From Sphingosinicella sp. (GTDB lineage: Bacteria > Pseudomonadota > Alphaproteobacteria > Sphingomonadales > Sphingomonadaceae): a stretch of 64,000 nt of DNA. Where the stretch lies: NCBI RefSeq assembly GCF_013911755.1, contig NZ_JACESP010000005.1, forward strand, positions 62,001 through 126,000, written 5' to 3'. Positions 11,610 through 21,846 of the stretch are shown here, piece after piece (the first letter of the stretch is position 1; each line of letters opens with the position of its first letter). The translations under genes were made by a program, and so were the position numbers. The notes beneath the pieces were generated by a model that was given only the letters and a program-made list of their open reading frames with translations, was not told the DNA's origin and searched no databases.

Positions 11610-12533
11610 ATGGCGTGGCCACCCCGCAGATCGAGCGGGCGGAGTTCGCGCCGTCAACGCAACATTGCGCTTCTGGGACGCGCGGCGACGATTGCCGCCG
11701 TCGCCATCGCCGCGATGCTTCTGGTGCTGAGCCGCGCCAGCCCCGACCGCTATTCCGCGCTTCGCAGCGGCGCAGCCGATCTCGTTGCACCGCTGTGGGC
11801 CGCCATTCTCGTGCCGCTGGCAGAGGTTCAGGCCGCGGCGGGCTCCGTCGCCGATTATTTCAAGGCTGTCGAGAAAGTGCGCCTGCTCGAAGGCCGCGAC
11901 CGCATGTACCAGATCGAGCGCGAACGCCACCTGCAGGCGCTGCACGAAAACCGCGAACTCAAGAAGCTTCTCAGGGTCACCGAACCGTCGCGCGAGCGCA
12001 TCGGCGTGTTCGCGATTTCCGGCTCCTCGACGGGCGCCTATGTCCGCTATGCACTGATCAGCGGCGGCGCACGCCACGGCGTCGAACCCGGTCAGCCAGT
12101 GCTCGCCGCGGCGGGGCTCATCGGGCGCACCGTCGATGTCGGCAGCCGCGCCACACGCGTGATGCTGCTCACCGACGTTTCGAGCCGCGTACCCGTGCGC
12201 GTGGTCCGCACTGGTCTTCCCGCGCTCCTCATCGGGAAGAACCTGCCGCTGCTCGACGTCGACCTTTCGGGGCCCTCCAATTCGGAAGTCCGCGTCGGCG
12301 ACCGGCTCGTCACATCGGGCGACGGCGGGCTTTTCCCGCCCGGGCTTGCTGTCGCAACCGTCGTGCGCGTTTCCGGCGACATGCCCGAAGCCCGCCCCGC
12401 GACGACCCCGGACGGGCTTGATTACGTGATCGTCGAGCGCCCCTACATGCCCCCGATGCCGCTTCCCGAAGAAACACCGCGGGAGCGCGAATCCCACCCC
12501 GAAGCCGTCATCCAACAGCAGGCCGCCGAGTGA
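11610..12533 (+). CDS. mreC: Rod shape-determining protein MreC
   Basis: 307 residues of the MreC periplasmic scaffold that links MreB to PBP2. The N-terminus is basic and cytoplasmic (about 1-20), then one membrane helix (about 25-41, RAATIAAVAIAAMLLVL). A coiled coil follows (about 80-118, VEKVRLLEGRDRMYQIERE) and then the paired beta-barrel domain with ALISGGARHGVEPGQPVLAAAGLIG and VGDRLVTSGDGGLFPPGL. The C-terminal tail is proline/glutamate-rich. The stop overlaps the mreD GTG start. Confidence 0.95.
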   Translation: MAWPPRRSSGRSSRRQRNIALLGRAATIAAVAIAAMLLVLSRASPDRYSALRSGAADLVAPLWAAILVPLAEVQAAAGSVADYFKAVEKVRLLEGRDRMYQIERERHLQALHENRELKKLLRVTEPSRERIGVFAISGSSTGAYVRYALISGGARHGVEPGQPVLAAAGLIGRTVDVGSRATRVMLLTDVSSRVPVRVVRTGLPALLIGKNLPLLDVDLSGPSNSEVRVGDRLVTSGDGGLFPPGLAVATVVRVSGDMPEARPATTPDGLDYVIVERPYMPPMPLPEETPRERESHPEAVIQQQAAE

Positions 12534-13057
12534 TTACGACGCCGTGGCATCAGATGACCGCGCGCGAACGGGCGCGCTGGATCTTCGATCACTGGAAGTT
12601 GTCGATCCCGATGATCGTCGTCGTCACCGCCTATATGGTGATGACACTTCCAATGTTCGCACCGCTGCCGGTGATGCCCAATCTCGCGCTTCTGCTCGTG
12701 CTACTCTGGACACTCTACCGCCCGCAGCAGATGCCCGAATGGACGGGGCTACCGATGGGGCTTGCCGGCGACATCCTGCTCGGAACCCCCGTAGGCGCGA
12801 ACGGGTTGCTGCTGCCGCTGTTCATGATGCTCGTGCGCTATGCCGACGCACATGTCCGCCGCGCCAGCTGGATCGGCGACTGGCTGTTCAGCATACCCAT
12901 ACTGTTCGTGTACCATCTGGCGCTGTGGAGACTTTGCGCCCTCGTCGCGGACCCGTTCCCCTTCCTGCCGCTTGCGACGCAGACCGCGGCGACGATCGCC
13001 GTGTATCCGTTCGCCGCGCACTTCTTCGCGCGGATCCAGCGTAGGTGGGCGCCATGA
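12530..13057 (+). CDS. mreD: Rod shape-determining protein MreD
   Basis: 175 residues, small integral membrane protein with about five hydrophobic segments (e.g. LALLLVLLWTLYRP, GLLLPLFMMLVRY). The motif GLPMGLAGDILLGTPVGANGLL is the typical MreD GLxxDxxxGxPxG region. GTG at 12530 overlaps the mreC stop in a GTGA arrangement, indicating translational coupling. It acts with MreC and RodA in the elongasome. Its own stop overlaps the PBP2 start. Confidence 0.93.
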   Translation: MITTPWHQMTARERARWIFDHWKLSIPMIVVVTAYMVMTLPMFAPLPVMPNLALLLVLLWTLYRPQQMPEWTGLPMGLAGDILLGTPVGANGLLLPLFMMLVRYADAHVRRASWIGDWLFSIPILFVYHLALWRLCALVADPFPFLPLATQTAATIAVYPFAAHFFARIQRRWAP

Positions 13058-14973
13058 AGCTCACCTCCGAAGCCGCCCGAGAGCAGATGTTCACGCGCCG
13101 CACATTATTTGTCGGCGCGGCGACCGGCGGCCTCGGCCTGCTGCTTGCCGGACGCATGGCCTATCTCTCGATCTTCGAGCAGGAGAAATACAAGCTCCTT
13201 GCCGAGGATAACCGCGTTTCCGTGCGGCTGATCCCGCCGCGGCGGGGCTGGATCGTCGACCGGAACGGCAAGCCGCTTGCCGTCAACCAGCCTGATTACC
13301 GGCTGGAGATGATCCCCGAACAGATCGCCGACCTCGAACAGACACTTGCCGATCTCACCCGCCTGTTGCGGCTGCCGCCCGAAGAGGTCGCGCGGATTCG
13401 CGAGGCGGCGGCAACGCAGCCCAAATACCTCCCCATTCAGGTTGCGGCGGGCATCAGCTGGAACGATTTCGCGGCGATAAACGTGCGCCTGCCCGATTAC
13501 GACGGTGTGCAGCCGGTGCGCGGCTTCACGCGTTATTACCCCGATGGCGAGGCGGTCGGCCACCTGCTCGGCTACGTCGGTGCACCAACGCGCGAGCAGT
13601 ATCTCGCCGCGGACCGCGACCCGCTCTACCTGCACCCGGCCTTCAAGCTCGGCAAGGACGGCATCGAGAAGGTGCTGGACGTGCCGCTGCGTGGCAAAGC
13701 CGGTGCGCGCCGCGTGGAGGTGAACGCGCGCGGCCGCGTGATCCGCGAGCTTTCCACGGTGAACGACTCTCCGGGCCAGACGGTGAAGCTCACCATCGAC
13801 CGTGATCTTCAGTCCTTCGCGGCGCGGCGGCTCGGGCCCGAATCCGGCAGCGTCGTCGTGATCGACGTGTGGACGGGCGACGTGCTGACGCTAGTCTCGA
13901 TGCCCGCGTTCAATCCGAACAGCTTTTCCGACGGCATCAGCCACAAGGAATGGAACGCGTTGATGTCGGACGACCACAATCCGCTCATCAACAAGACCGT
14001 GCAGGGGCTTTATCCGCCCGGATCGACGTTCAAACCGGTCACGGCGCTCGCCGCACTCGAATACGGCATCGATCCGGAGGCGACGGTGCATTGCCCGGGC
14101 GCCTATTATCTGGGTAGCCATCGCTTCGGCTGCTGGCGGCGCGGCGGGCACGGCACCGTGAACCTCGACAAGAGCATCTTCCAGAGCTGCAATGTCTATT
14201 ACTATACGCGCGGCCGCGAGATCGGCATCGAGCGCATTGCCAACATGGCGAAACGCCTCGGGCTCGGACAAGAGTATGAGGGCCTGTCGCTGCCCACGCA
14301 GCGCGACGGCCTCATTCCCACGCCTGAATGGAAACGGCGCCGCTACGACAAGGAGTGGTTGACCGGCGAGACGCTGAATACCGCGATCGGCCAAGGCTAC
14401 ATGCTCACCTCGCCGCTGCAGCTTGCCGTGATGTCGGCGCGCATCGCTTCAGGCCGGAGCGTCGTGCCGCGCCTCGTTTCCGGCGGCAGCACGCCGGGCA
14501 CGCTCGACGTCGATCCGGAGCATCTGGCGCGCATCCGCTATGCGATGGGTCTCACCGTGAACGGTCCGCAGGGCACCGCCGGACGCTCGCGCCTGCCCAT
14601 CCCCATACAGATGGCGGGCAAGACCGGCACCGCGCAGGTGCGCGCGCTGACCAGCGCGACGCGCGGCGCCAATTACAAGTCGATCCCCTGGAAGTTCCGC
14701 GACCACGGCCACTTCATCGCCTTCGCGCCGGTCGAGGAGCCGCGCTACGCCGTAAGCGTCGTCATCGAGCACGGCGGCGGCGGGAGCATAACCGCGGCGC
14801 CCATCGCCAAGGATGTGATGACCTTCCTGTTCGCGCCCGAGATCGCGATGGCAGCGCTCGAACGGCTGGAGGAAGGCTGGGGCCGCGAAGCCGCGCAGCG
14901 TGCTGCTGTGGCCGCCGCAGCGGCGCAGGCGGCCGCCCCGCCCTCACCCACAGAACCCATCCCCGATGCTTAA
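13054..14973 (+). CDS. mrdA: Penicillin-binding protein 2 (elongasome transpeptidase)
   Basis: 639 residues. One N-terminal membrane segment (about 17-35), then the PBP dimerisation domain (RLIPPRRGWIVDRNGKPLA, KDGIEKVLDVPLRG), then the transpeptidase domain. Catalytic motifs are Ser324-Thr-Phe-Lys327 (SxxK), SCN in FQSCNVYYY, and KTGT in GKTGTAQV. It crosslinks side-wall peptidoglycan together with RodA. The ATG at 13054 overlaps the mreD stop (ATGA); a GTG nine bases upstream is also possible. The C-terminus ends in an alanine-rich tail (AAVAAAAAQAAAPP). Confidence 0.96.
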   Translation: MKLTSEAAREQMFTRRTLFVGAATGGLGLLLAGRMAYLSIFEQEKYKLLAEDNRVSVRLIPPRRGWIVDRNGKPLAVNQPDYRLEMIPEQIADLEQTLADLTRLLRLPPEEVARIREAAATQPKYLPIQVAAGISWNDFAAINVRLPDYDGVQPVRGFTRYYPDGEAVGHLLGYVGAPTREQYLAADRDPLYLHPAFKLGKDGIEKVLDVPLRGKAGARRVEVNARGRVIRELSTVNDSPGQTVKLTIDRDLQSFAARRLGPESGSVVVIDVWTGDVLTLVSMPAFNPNSFSDGISHKEWNALMSDDHNPLINKTVQGLYPPGSTFKPVTALAALEYGIDPEATVHCPGAYYLGSHRFGCWRRGGHGTVNLDKSIFQSCNVYYYTRGREIGIERIANMAKRLGLGQEYEGLSLPTQRDGLIPTPEWKRRRYDKEWLTGETLNTAIGQGYMLTSPLQLAVMSARIASGRSVVPRLVSGGSTPGTLDVDPEHLARIRYAMGLTVNGPQGTAGRSRLPIPIQMAGKTGTAQVRALTSATRGANYKSIPWKFRDHGHFIAFAPVEEPRYAVSVVIEHGGGGSITAAPIAKDVMTFLFAPEIAMAALERLEEGWGREAAQRAAVAAAAAQAAAPPSPTEPIPDA

Positions 14974-16090
14974 CAGCGCGATTCCCGATCGGCTGCAGGC
15001 GCTGCCCTGGCGGATGCTGCTGACGCTGCTCGCGCTCGGCGGATTCGGGCTGGCCGTGCTCTATTCGGCCGCCGGCGGGCACGTACGCCCGTGGGCGTTC
15101 AATCAGGGCATCCGCTTCACGCTGTTTTTCGTGATGGCGCTCGCCATGAGCCAGGTGCCGCTATCGTGGTGGCTGCGCGCTGCCTATCCCGCTTACGGCA
15201 TTGTTGTCGTGATGCTTCTCGGCGTCGAGATTCTGGGCAAAGTGGGTGGCGGCAGCCAGCGCTGGCTCGATCTCGGCATCATCCGGCTGCAGCCCTCCGA
15301 ACTCATGAAGATTGCCATCGTGCTCGCGCTGGCGCGCTTCTTTCACTACCTGCCGCGCGTCGAAACGCAGCGTTGGGGCAGCCTCGTCGCGCCCGCGATC
15401 CTCATCGGCCTGCCCGTTGCGCTCGTCATGCTGCAGCCCGATCTCGGCACGGCGCTTTCGATCGCGTTCGGCGGGGTGGTGATCGTGTTTCTGGCGGGCG
15501 CGCGCATGTCACTGTTCGTGGGCGGTGGCGCGGCGCTGGTCGCGGCAATCCCGATCGCCGTCAGCCTGCTGCACGATTATCAGCGGCGGCGCATCCTCAT
15601 CTTCCTCGATCCGGACGCAGATCCGCTGGGCGCGGGCTACCACATCACCCAATCGAAGATCGCGATCGGCTCGGGCGGGCTTTCGGGCAAGGGCTTTCTG
15701 TCGGGCACGCAGAGCCACCTCCAGTACCTGCCCGAGCTGCATACCGACTTCATCTTCGCGACGATGGCCGAGGAATGGGGCCTCTTCGGCATGATCTTCG
15801 TGCTCGCCTGCTACGTCGTCATACTCGGTTGGGGTTTCTCGGTGGCGCTCCGCGCCCGCAACCAGTTCGCGCGGCTGACCGCGGCGGGCCTCACCTGCAC
15901 CTTGTTCTTCTATGTGTTCGTCAATCTCGCAATGGTGATGGGCTTCGCGCCCGTCGTCGGCATTCCGCTGCCGCTGATGTCCTACGGCGGATCGGCGATG
16001 ATGACCGCAATGCTCCTCATCGGCATCCTGCTTTCGATCGACCGCCAGCGCGAGGAAACCATGATCGGCGAAGGTCCGTCATCATTCTAG
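14966..16090 (+). CDS. rodA: Peptidoglycan glycosyltransferase RodA (SEDS family)
   Basis: 374 residues, about 10 membrane helices. SEDS signatures are visible: GGGSQRWLDLGIIRLQPSEL, LQPDLGTALSIAFGG, TQSKIAIGSGGLSGKGF with HTDFIFATMAEEWG, and the C-terminal VVGIPLPLMSYGGSAM. It polymerises lipid II during elongation as partner of PBP2. The ATG at 14966 overlaps the end of mrdA by 8 bases. A frame extension to 14900 has no membrane or SEDS character and was rejected. Last gene of the elongation operon. Confidence 0.96.
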   Translation: MLNSAIPDRLQALPWRMLLTLLALGGFGLAVLYSAAGGHVRPWAFNQGIRFTLFFVMALAMSQVPLSWWLRAAYPAYGIVVVMLLGVEILGKVGGGSQRWLDLGIIRLQPSELMKIAIVLALARFFHYLPRVETQRWGSLVAPAILIGLPVALVMLQPDLGTALSIAFGGVVIVFLAGARMSLFVGGGAALVAAIPIAVSLLHDYQRRRILIFLDPDADPLGAGYHITQSKIAIGSGGLSGKGFLSGTQSHLQYLPELHTDFIFATMAEEWGLFGMIFVLACYVVILGWGFSVALRARNQFARLTAAGLTCTLFFYVFVNLAMVMGFAPVVGIPLPLMSYGGSAMMTAMLLIGILLSIDRQREETMIGEGPSSF

Positions 16091-16193
16091 GGCGTCGGCA
16101 TCAATTCCGGCCTTGCAACCCCGCATACCCCGCGCTATAGCCCCCGCCTCGCGGTTGAAAGCGGCGCCCCGGCGCCTATCTCATGCCCGATGT

Positions 16194-16269
<76 letters not shown>

Positions 16270-16294
16270 CTTTCTCTCCTCCCGAAACCTGAAT

Positions 16295-16948
16295 TCAGAC
16301 GCCCGGCGCAAAGTCTGCGACGAGGTCGTGGCGGTCGCCGGGGAAGAGCTGCGAGACGCTTGTCACCGGCTCTCCGCCGCGCCATGTCCAGCGTTCGATG
16401 CGGAGGCACGCGGTGCGCGGGATGCCGAGCAGGCGGGCTTCGGCGGCGGTAGGCATCACGGCACTGATCCGGTGCCGCGCCTCGCTCCACGGCACGCGCT
16501 TCAACAGCCACGTGCCGGGTGCTTCGTCCGTGAAGAACTCGGCTTCGGCCTCGGGCACCGCGGCGAGCGAGATTTCGCGCTGCTCGATGCAATAGGGTTC
16601 ATCGCCCGCGTGATGGAGGCCGGTGACAACAATTGTGCCGTCCCGCACCTCGCGCTTCAGCCTCTGCCAGCGATAAGCAAGGCCGCGCTCGGCGACGACC
16701 CTCGCAAGGTCAGGGACCTCCAGAACCGCCGAATGGACGCGCGGATGCGCGACGAACGATCCCGCCTTGCGCCGCCGCTCGATAAGCCCCGCGCGCGCGA
16801 GCATCTCCAGCGCCTTGCTTACCGTGGCGCGCGAGCAGCCGTAGAGGCGGACAAGTTCATGCTCGAAGGGGATGCGGTCTCCCGGCTTCCATTCGCCTGA
16901 ACGGATGCGTCCCTCGATATCGGCGCGGATGCGCTCGCCAGGCTTCAC
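16295..16948 (-). CDS. hutC: Histidine utilisation repressor HutC (GntR/HutC family)
   Basis: 217 residues. The N-terminal winged helix (residues about 1-70) shows RIPFEHELVRLYGCSRATVSKALEMLARAGLIERR. The C-terminal UTRA effector domain (about 85-210) includes PYCIEQREISL and PGTWLLKRVPWSEARHRI. HutC proteins bind urocanate and release hut operators. It overlaps hutF by 4 bases, so it is made from the same divergent transcript and presumably represses both hutFC and hutIHGU through the palindrome at 18306-18325. Confidence 0.93.
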   Translation of the reverse strand: MKPGERIRADIEGRIRSGEWKPGDRIPFEHELVRLYGCSRATVSKALEMLARAGLIERRRKAGSFVAHPRVHSAVLEVPDLARVVAERGLAYRWQRLKREVRDGTIVVTGLHHAGDEPYCIEQREISLAAVPEAEAEFFTDEAPGTWLLKRVPWSEARHRISAVMPTAAEARLLGIPRTACLRIERWTWRGGEPVTSVSQLFPGDRHDLVADFAPGV

Positions 16949-18294
16949 GCGGTGAGGCGCTCCAGCGCAGCGGCATAACGCGCCGCGATCGCCCCGCGTG
17001 CGACGTGCCGGCCACCTTCGACCTTACGCACGCCGCCGACCCAGACGCTGTCCACACAGTCCGCACCGCCCGCGAAAATCCAGCTATCGACAATCATGTC
17101 GCTTTTTCTTGCGGCGAGCGCCGGATGGCAAGCGCTGAGCGCGACAATATCGGCAGGCATTCCCGCGGCGAGCCCACATTGCATGCCCAGTGCCTGCGCG
17201 CCGCCCGCGAGCGCCGCGCCGAACAGCCGCTCGCCCACCGACGCCGTCTCTTCGCAGCCGAGAATGCTGCGGCGGCGGTGGCGAAGCCGCTGGCTGTATT
17301 CGATCATGCGCAGTTCGCTCGCCGCATCGACGAGGATATTGGAGTCGGTGCCCGTAGCGATGCGGCCTTCGAGACGCAGATAGGCCTCCGCCGGAAACAC
17401 GCCGTCGCCGAGGTTCGCTTCCGTCACGGGGCAGAGACCGGCGACGGCGCCCGATGCGGCCAGCCCCATCACTTCCGCATCATCCATGTGCGTCGCGTGG
17501 ATCAGGCACCAGCGTTCGTCCACGCCCGCGTTGTCGAGCAACCACTCGACAGGCCGCGCCCCGGACCATGCGCGGCAGGCATCCACCTCCTTCGTCTGCT
17601 CGGCGGCATGGATGTGGATGGGGCCGCCCTCCGCGAGCGGCAGGATCGCGGCGAGTTCTTCCGGTGTCACCGCGCGTAGCGAATGCGGGGCGATGCCGAT
17701 CACGTCACCCTTGCGCAGTTTGGCGCTGCTCGCCTCCATCAGCCGCGCGAAACCGTCGATATCGCTGATGAACCGGCGCTGCCCCGGCGCGGGAGGCGCT
17801 CCACCGAAATCGGCGTGGGCGTAGAACACGGGAAGCAGCGTCAGCCCGATACCGGTTTCCGCCGCAGCCGAGACGATGCTGCCCGCTGTTTCCGCCGGGT
17901 CGGCGTAGCGGGCACCGCCCACATCATTATGCAGGTAGTGAAACTCTCCGACACGCGTGTAACCGCTTTCCAGCATCTCGGCATAGGCGAGCGCGGTAAT
18001 CGCGGCGATGTCGTCCGGCGTCATGCGGTCGAGGAAGCGGTACATCACCTCGCGCCATGACCAGAAATCGTCGTCCGGCCGCCCGCGCCGCTCCGAAAGG
18101 CCCGCCATGCCGCGCTGGAAACCGTGGCTGTGGACATTGCAGAGCCCCGGCATGGCAATGCCGTGGCGTTCATCTCCGGCCGCTGCCACGACGCCTGTCT
18201 CGACGCTTTCGATCACCCCGCCCGACAGCGTGAGCCGCACGTCCTTCGCCCAGCCACTATTCAGTCTTGCCTGCGAGAACCAAAGCCTTTGCAT
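16945..18294 (-). CDS. hutF: Formimidoylglutamate deiminase HutF
   Basis: 449 residues, amidohydrolase superfamily. It converts N-formimidoyl-L-glutamate to N-formyl-L-glutamate plus ammonia. The metal site HxH is in LCNVHSHGFQRGMAGLSERRG; further landmarks are RVGEFHYLHND, GIAPHSLRAV, HIHAAEQTKEVD and the late ATGTDSN. The ATG at 18294 (start MQRLWF) fits family length; the 27-residue frame extension upstream would cross the operator. With HutG it defines the five-step, formylglutamate-forming route rather than the HutG formiminoglutamase route. Confidence 0.95.
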   Translation of the reverse strand: MQRLWFSQARLNSGWAKDVRLTLSGGVIESVETGVVAAAGDERHGIAMPGLCNVHSHGFQRGMAGLSERRGRPDDDFWSWREVMYRFLDRMTPDDIAAITALAYAEMLESGYTRVGEFHYLHNDVGGARYADPAETAGSIVSAAAETGIGLTLLPVFYAHADFGGAPPAPGQRRFISDIDGFARLMEASSAKLRKGDVIGIAPHSLRAVTPEELAAILPLAEGGPIHIHAAEQTKEVDACRAWSGARPVEWLLDNAGVDERWCLIHATHMDDAEVMGLAASGAVAGLCPVTEANLGDGVFPAEAYLRLEGRIATGTDSNILVDAASELRMIEYSQRLRHRRRSILGCEETASVGERLFGAALAGGAQALGMQCGLAAGMPADIVALSACHPALAARKSDMIVDSWIFAGGADCVDSVWVGGVRKVEGGRHVARGAIAARYAAALERLTA

Positions 18295-18305
18295 TACCAC
18301 CTCGA

Positions 18306-18325
18306 TATTATGTCTAGACATAATA
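18306..18325. promoter_or_regulatory. 20-bp perfect palindrome, likely HutC operator
   Basis: TATTATGTCTAGACATAATA is exactly self-complementary. It lies 12 bases upstream of the hutF start on one side and 16 bases upstream of the hutI start on the other. The TGTCTAGACA core is the kind of short symmetric site bound by GntR/HutC repressors. Occupancy would block both divergent transcripts at once. The palindrome is certain; the identity of the binder is inferred from the neighbouring hutC. Confidence 0.85.
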
Positions 18326-18341
18326 GCCGATCGCGCTGAGA

Positions 18342-19532
18342 ATGACACGCATGAATCGCCTCTGGCACAACGCAAGACTCATGACCCTCGAAGGGCGTGG
18401 CCTCGGCATCGTCGAGGACGGCGCCGTTGCGTGCGAGGACGGCGCCATCACCTACGCGGGGCCGAGCGCAGGCGCGCCGAAAACCGCTGAGCGCATCGAC
18501 TGCCAAGGCCGCTGGATCTCGCCGGGCCTCGTCGATTGCCACACGCATCTTGTCTACGCGGGAAACCGCGCGCGCGAGTTCGAACTGCGCCTCGCGGGCG
18601 CCTCCTACGAGGAGATCGCGCGGAGTAGCGGCGGCATCGTCTCGACGATGAAAGCCACGCGCGCGGCCACCGAGGACGAGCTTGTCGCGGCCTCCCTGCC
18701 CCGCCTCGACGCGCTCATCGCCGAGGGCGTCACCACGGTGGAGATCAAGTCCGGCTACGGCCTCAGCCTCACCGACGAGCGCAAGCAACTCCGCGCCGCG
18801 CGCCGCCTCGCCGACCTGCGCGCCGTCACCGTCACCACCACCTTCCTGGGCGCCCACGCCCTGCCGCCGGAATTCGCGGACCGCGACGCCTACGTGGCGC
18901 ATGTCTGCGACACGATGCTGCCCGCGCTCGCCGCCGAAGGCCTCGTCGATGCCGTCGATGCCTTCTGCGAAGGCATCGGTTTCTCGCCCGCGCAGGTCGC
19001 CCGCGTGTTCGAAATCGCTCGCACGCTCGGCCTGCCGGTCAAGCTCCACGCCGAGCAGCTATCCGATCTCGGCGGCGCCGCGCTCGCCGCCGGCCACGGC
19101 GCGCTCTCCGCCGATCATCTTGAATATCTGGACGAGGCGGGCGTTGCCGCGATGGCGGCGTCCGGCACCGTCGCAGTCCTCCTCCCTGGCGCGTTCTATT
19201 TCACGCGCGAGGAAAAGCGCCCGCCCGTCGAGGCCCTCCGCGCGCACGGCGTCCCCATCGCCCTCGCCACCGATTGCAACCCCGGCACCTCGCCGCTCAC
19301 CTCGCCGCTCCTCGCCATGAACATGGCCGCCACATTGTTCCGCCTGACGGTCGAGGAGTGCATCGCCGGCTTCACCCGCGAGGCCGCCCGCGCGCTGGGG
19401 CACAGCGACGTCGGCACGCTCGAACCCGGCAAGGCCTGCGACCTCGCGATCTGGGACATCGGCCAGCCGGCGGAACTCGTCTACCGCATGGGCTTCAACC
19501 CGCTCCATGCCCGCATTCGGAGAGGTCAATGA
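18342..19532 (+). CDS. hutI: Imidazolonepropionase HutI
   Basis: 396 residues, amidohydrolase fold. It hydrolyses 4-imidazolone-5-propionate to N-formimidoylglutamate. The metal HxH site is [19 protein letters not shown]. Other signatures are [15 protein letters not shown]-like [63 protein letters not shown] and [13 protein letters not shown] at 18342; an in-frame ATG at 18351 is an alternative. The stop overlaps the hutH start (ATGA). Confidence 0.95.
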   Translation: MTRMNRLWHNARLMTLEGRGLGIVEDGAVACEDGAITYAGPSAGAPKTAERIDCQGRWISPGLVDCHTHLVYAGNRAREFELRLAGASYEEIARSSGGIVSTMKATRAATEDELVAASLPRLDALIAEGVTTVEIKSGYGLSLTDERKQLRAARRLADLRAVTVTTTFLGAHALPPEFADRDAYVAHVCDTMLPALAAEGLVDAVDAFCEGIGFSPAQVARVFEIARTLGLPVKLHAEQLSDLGGAALAAGHGALSADHLEYLDEAGVAAMAASGTVAVLLPGAFYFTREEKRPPVEALRAHGVPIALATDCNPGTSPLTSPLLAMNMAATLFRLTVEECIAGFTREAARALGHSDVGTLEPGKACDLAIWDIGQPAELVYRMGFNPLHARIRRGQ

Positions 19533-21034
19533 CCGTCACGCTTCGTCCTGGCGCCATCGGCTTCGCCGATCTTCGCGCCATCTATCGCGGTGAGGTCGCT
19601 ATCCTCGACGACGCCTGCCGCGCCCGCATCGAAGCGAGCGCCGCCGCCGTCGCGCGTATCGTCGCGCACGGCGATCCGGTCTACGGCATCAACACCGGCT
19701 TCGGAAAACTCGCCTCGGTGCGCATCGCGGACGCCGACCTCGCGACGCTCCAGCGCAACATCGTACTCAGCCACGCCGCCGGCGTCGGCGCACCCACGCC
19801 GCGCGCTGTCGTTCGCCTGATGCTGGCCCTGAAGCTCGCGAGTTTCGGCCACGGCGCCTCGGGCGTTTCGATGACCACCGTCCGCCTGCTCGAAGCCATG
19901 CTGGCGAAGGACCTGCTGCCCACCATCCCGTCGCAAGGCTCGGTCGGCGCTAGCGGCGATCTCGCTCCGCTCGCGCACATTGCCGCCACAATGATGGGCG
20001 TCGGCGAGATCGACGGCACCCCCGCCGCCACCGCGTTTGCGGACGCCGGGCTCACCCCCCTCACGCTCGGCGCCAAGGAAGGCCTCGCCCTCCTCAACGG
20101 CACGCAGTTTTCTACTGCCTATGCGCTCGCGGGCTTGTTCGAAGCGGAAAGCCTGTTCCGCACCGCGCTTGTCACCGGCGCGCTCTCCACCGAGGCCGCC
20201 AAGGGCTCCGACACGCCGTTCGATCCGCGCATCCACGCGCTCCGCCGCCATCGTGGTCAGATCGACGTGGCGGACGCACTCCGCACGCTCATGCAGGGCT
20301 CCAAAATTCGCGCCTCGCACCTCGAAGGCGACGCCCGCGTGCAGGATCCGTACTGCCTGCGCTGCCAGCCGCAGGTGATGGGCGCCGTGCTCACGCTGCT
20401 GCGGCAGGCCGGCGAAACGCTGGTCGACGAAGCGAACGGCGTCTCCGACAATCCGCTGATCTTCGCCGACACCGACGAGGCGCTGTCGGGCGGCAATTTC
20501 CACGCCGAGCCCGTCGCCTTCGCCGCCGACATGCTCGCGCTCGCCTTCTGCGAAATCGGCTCGATCGCCGAGCGCCGCGTCGCAATGCTCGTCGATCCCG
20601 CGCTCTCCGGCCTCCCCGCCTTCCTCACCCCGCATCCCGGCATCAATTCGGGCTTCATGATCCCGCAGGTAACGGCGGCCGCGCTCGTTTCCGAAAACAA
20701 GCAGCGCGCCCATCCGGCCAGCGTCGATTCGATCCCCACATCGGCCAATCAGGAGGATCACGTCTCGATGGCAGCGCACGGTGCCCGCCGGCTGCTGCCG
20801 ATGGCGGAGAACCTCGCCTCTGTGCTCGCCATCGAATATCTCGCCGCCGCGCAGGGCTGCGACTTCCTCGCGCCGCTCACCTCCAGCCCCGCGCTCGAGC
20901 AGGCCCGCGCCGCGCTCCGTGCCGAGGTTCCGAAGCTTGAGGACGACCGCCATTTCCATCCGGACATCGTCGCGGCAACGCACATCGTGAATGCCGGTAC
21001 GCTTGCGGCCTTCACGGAACTTGCCGTCCTGTGA
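19529..21034 (+). CDS. hutH: Histidine ammonia-lyase HutH
   Basis: 501 residues. It removes ammonia from L-histidine to give urocanate, the first step and source of the HutC inducer. The self-processing MIO cofactor triad Ala141-Ser142-Gly143 sits in [16 protein letters not shown]. The N-terminal [12 protein letters not shown] loop carries the catalytic Tyr. Other family blocks are [12 protein letters not shown]-like [14 protein letters not shown] and [20 protein letters not shown] at 19529 overlaps the hutI stop; a long frame extension inside hutI was ignored. Confidence 0.97.
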   Translation: MTVTLRPGAIGFADLRAIYRGEVAILDDACRARIEASAAAVARIVAHGDPVYGINTGFGKLASVRIADADLATLQRNIVLSHAAGVGAPTPRAVVRLMLALKLASFGHGASGVSMTTVRLLEAMLAKDLLPTIPSQGSVGASGDLAPLAHIAATMMGVGEIDGTPAATAFADAGLTPLTLGAKEGLALLNGTQFSTAYALAGLFEAESLFRTALVTGALSTEAAKGSDTPFDPRIHALRRHRGQIDVADALRTLMQGSKIRASHLEGDARVQDPYCLRCQPQVMGAVLTLLRQAGETLVDEANGVSDNPLIFADTDEALSGGNFHAEPVAFAADMLALAFCEIGSIAERRVAMLVDPALSGLPAFLTPHPGINSGFMIPQVTAAALVSENKQRAHPASVDSIPTSANQEDHVSMAAHGARRLLPMAENLASVLAIEYLAAAQGCDFLAPLTSSPALEQARAALRAEVPKLEDDRHFHPDIVAATHIVNAGTLAAFTELAVL

Positions 21035-21846
21035 CCTGGCTGATGGTCCACCAAGGCGACGCGCCGCTCGTCGTCGCCTTCCCGCACACAGGTACGACGA
21101 TCCCGCTCGAAATCGAGCAGACCCTGCGGTCGCCCTGGCTCGCGCTCAAGGATACCGACTGGTGGGTGGATACGCTCTACGCCTTCGCGCGTGATCTGGG
21201 CGCAACCACAATCCGCACCGGCATGTCTCGCACCGTCATCGATGTGAACCGCGATCCCGCCGGCGTCTCGCTCTATCCGGGCCAGATCACCACCGGCCTC
21301 TGCCCCGCCGAGACGTTCGACGGCGAACCCTTCTACCATCCGGGCGAAGAACCCGATGCCGCCGAAATCGCGCGCCGCCGCGAAACCTGGTTCGATCCTT
21401 ACCACGCCGCGCTCGCCGGGGAGATCGCGCGCCTCCGCAGGCGGCACGCCCGCGTCGTCCTCTATGACGCCCACTCCATCCGCGGCCACGTCCCGCGCCT
21501 GTTCCCCGGTGATCTTCCCGACCTCAACGTCGGCACCAACAGCGGCACCACCTGCGCTACTGCGCTTGCCGAAGCCATGATGGCCGCCTGCCAACGCTCG
21601 TCCTACACGCATATCCTCGACGGCCGTTTCAAGGGTGGCTGGACGACGCGCCACTACGGCCGTCCCCGCGAAGGCGTCCACGCCGTCCAGATGGAGCTCG
21701 CCATGCGCACCTATCTCCCCGAGCCGCCCGTCACCGCGTGGGGCAACTGGCCCGCCGACTACGACCCTGCCCGCGCCGCACCGCTTCAGCGCTTGCTGAC
21801 TGAGATCCTCGAAGCCGCGATCGCCTTCGCGAAGGAACCCGCATGA
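21031..21846 (+). CDS. hutG: N-formylglutamate deformylase HutG
   Basis: 271 residues of the N-formylglutamate amidohydrolase family. It produces glutamate and formate in the last step after HutF. Family blocks are [52 protein letters not shown] and [17 protein letters not shown] at 21031 overlaps the hutH stop (GTGA). Its own stop overlaps the hutU start. Formate released here complements the formate made by S-formylglutathione hydrolase nearby, although no shared regulation is visible. Confidence 0.94.
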   Translation: MTWLMVHQGDAPLVVAFPHTGTTIPLEIEQTLRSPWLALKDTDWWVDTLYAFARDLGATTIRTGMSRTVIDVNRDPAGVSLYPGQITTGLCPAETFDGEPFYHPGEEPDAAEIARRRETWFDPYHAALAGEIARLRRRHARVVLYDAHSIRGHVPRLFPGDLPDLNVGTNSGTTCATALAEAMMAACQRSSYTHILDGRFKGGWTTRHYGRPREGVHAVQMELAMRTYLPEPPVTAWGNWPADYDPARAAPLQRLLTEILEAAIAFAKEPA

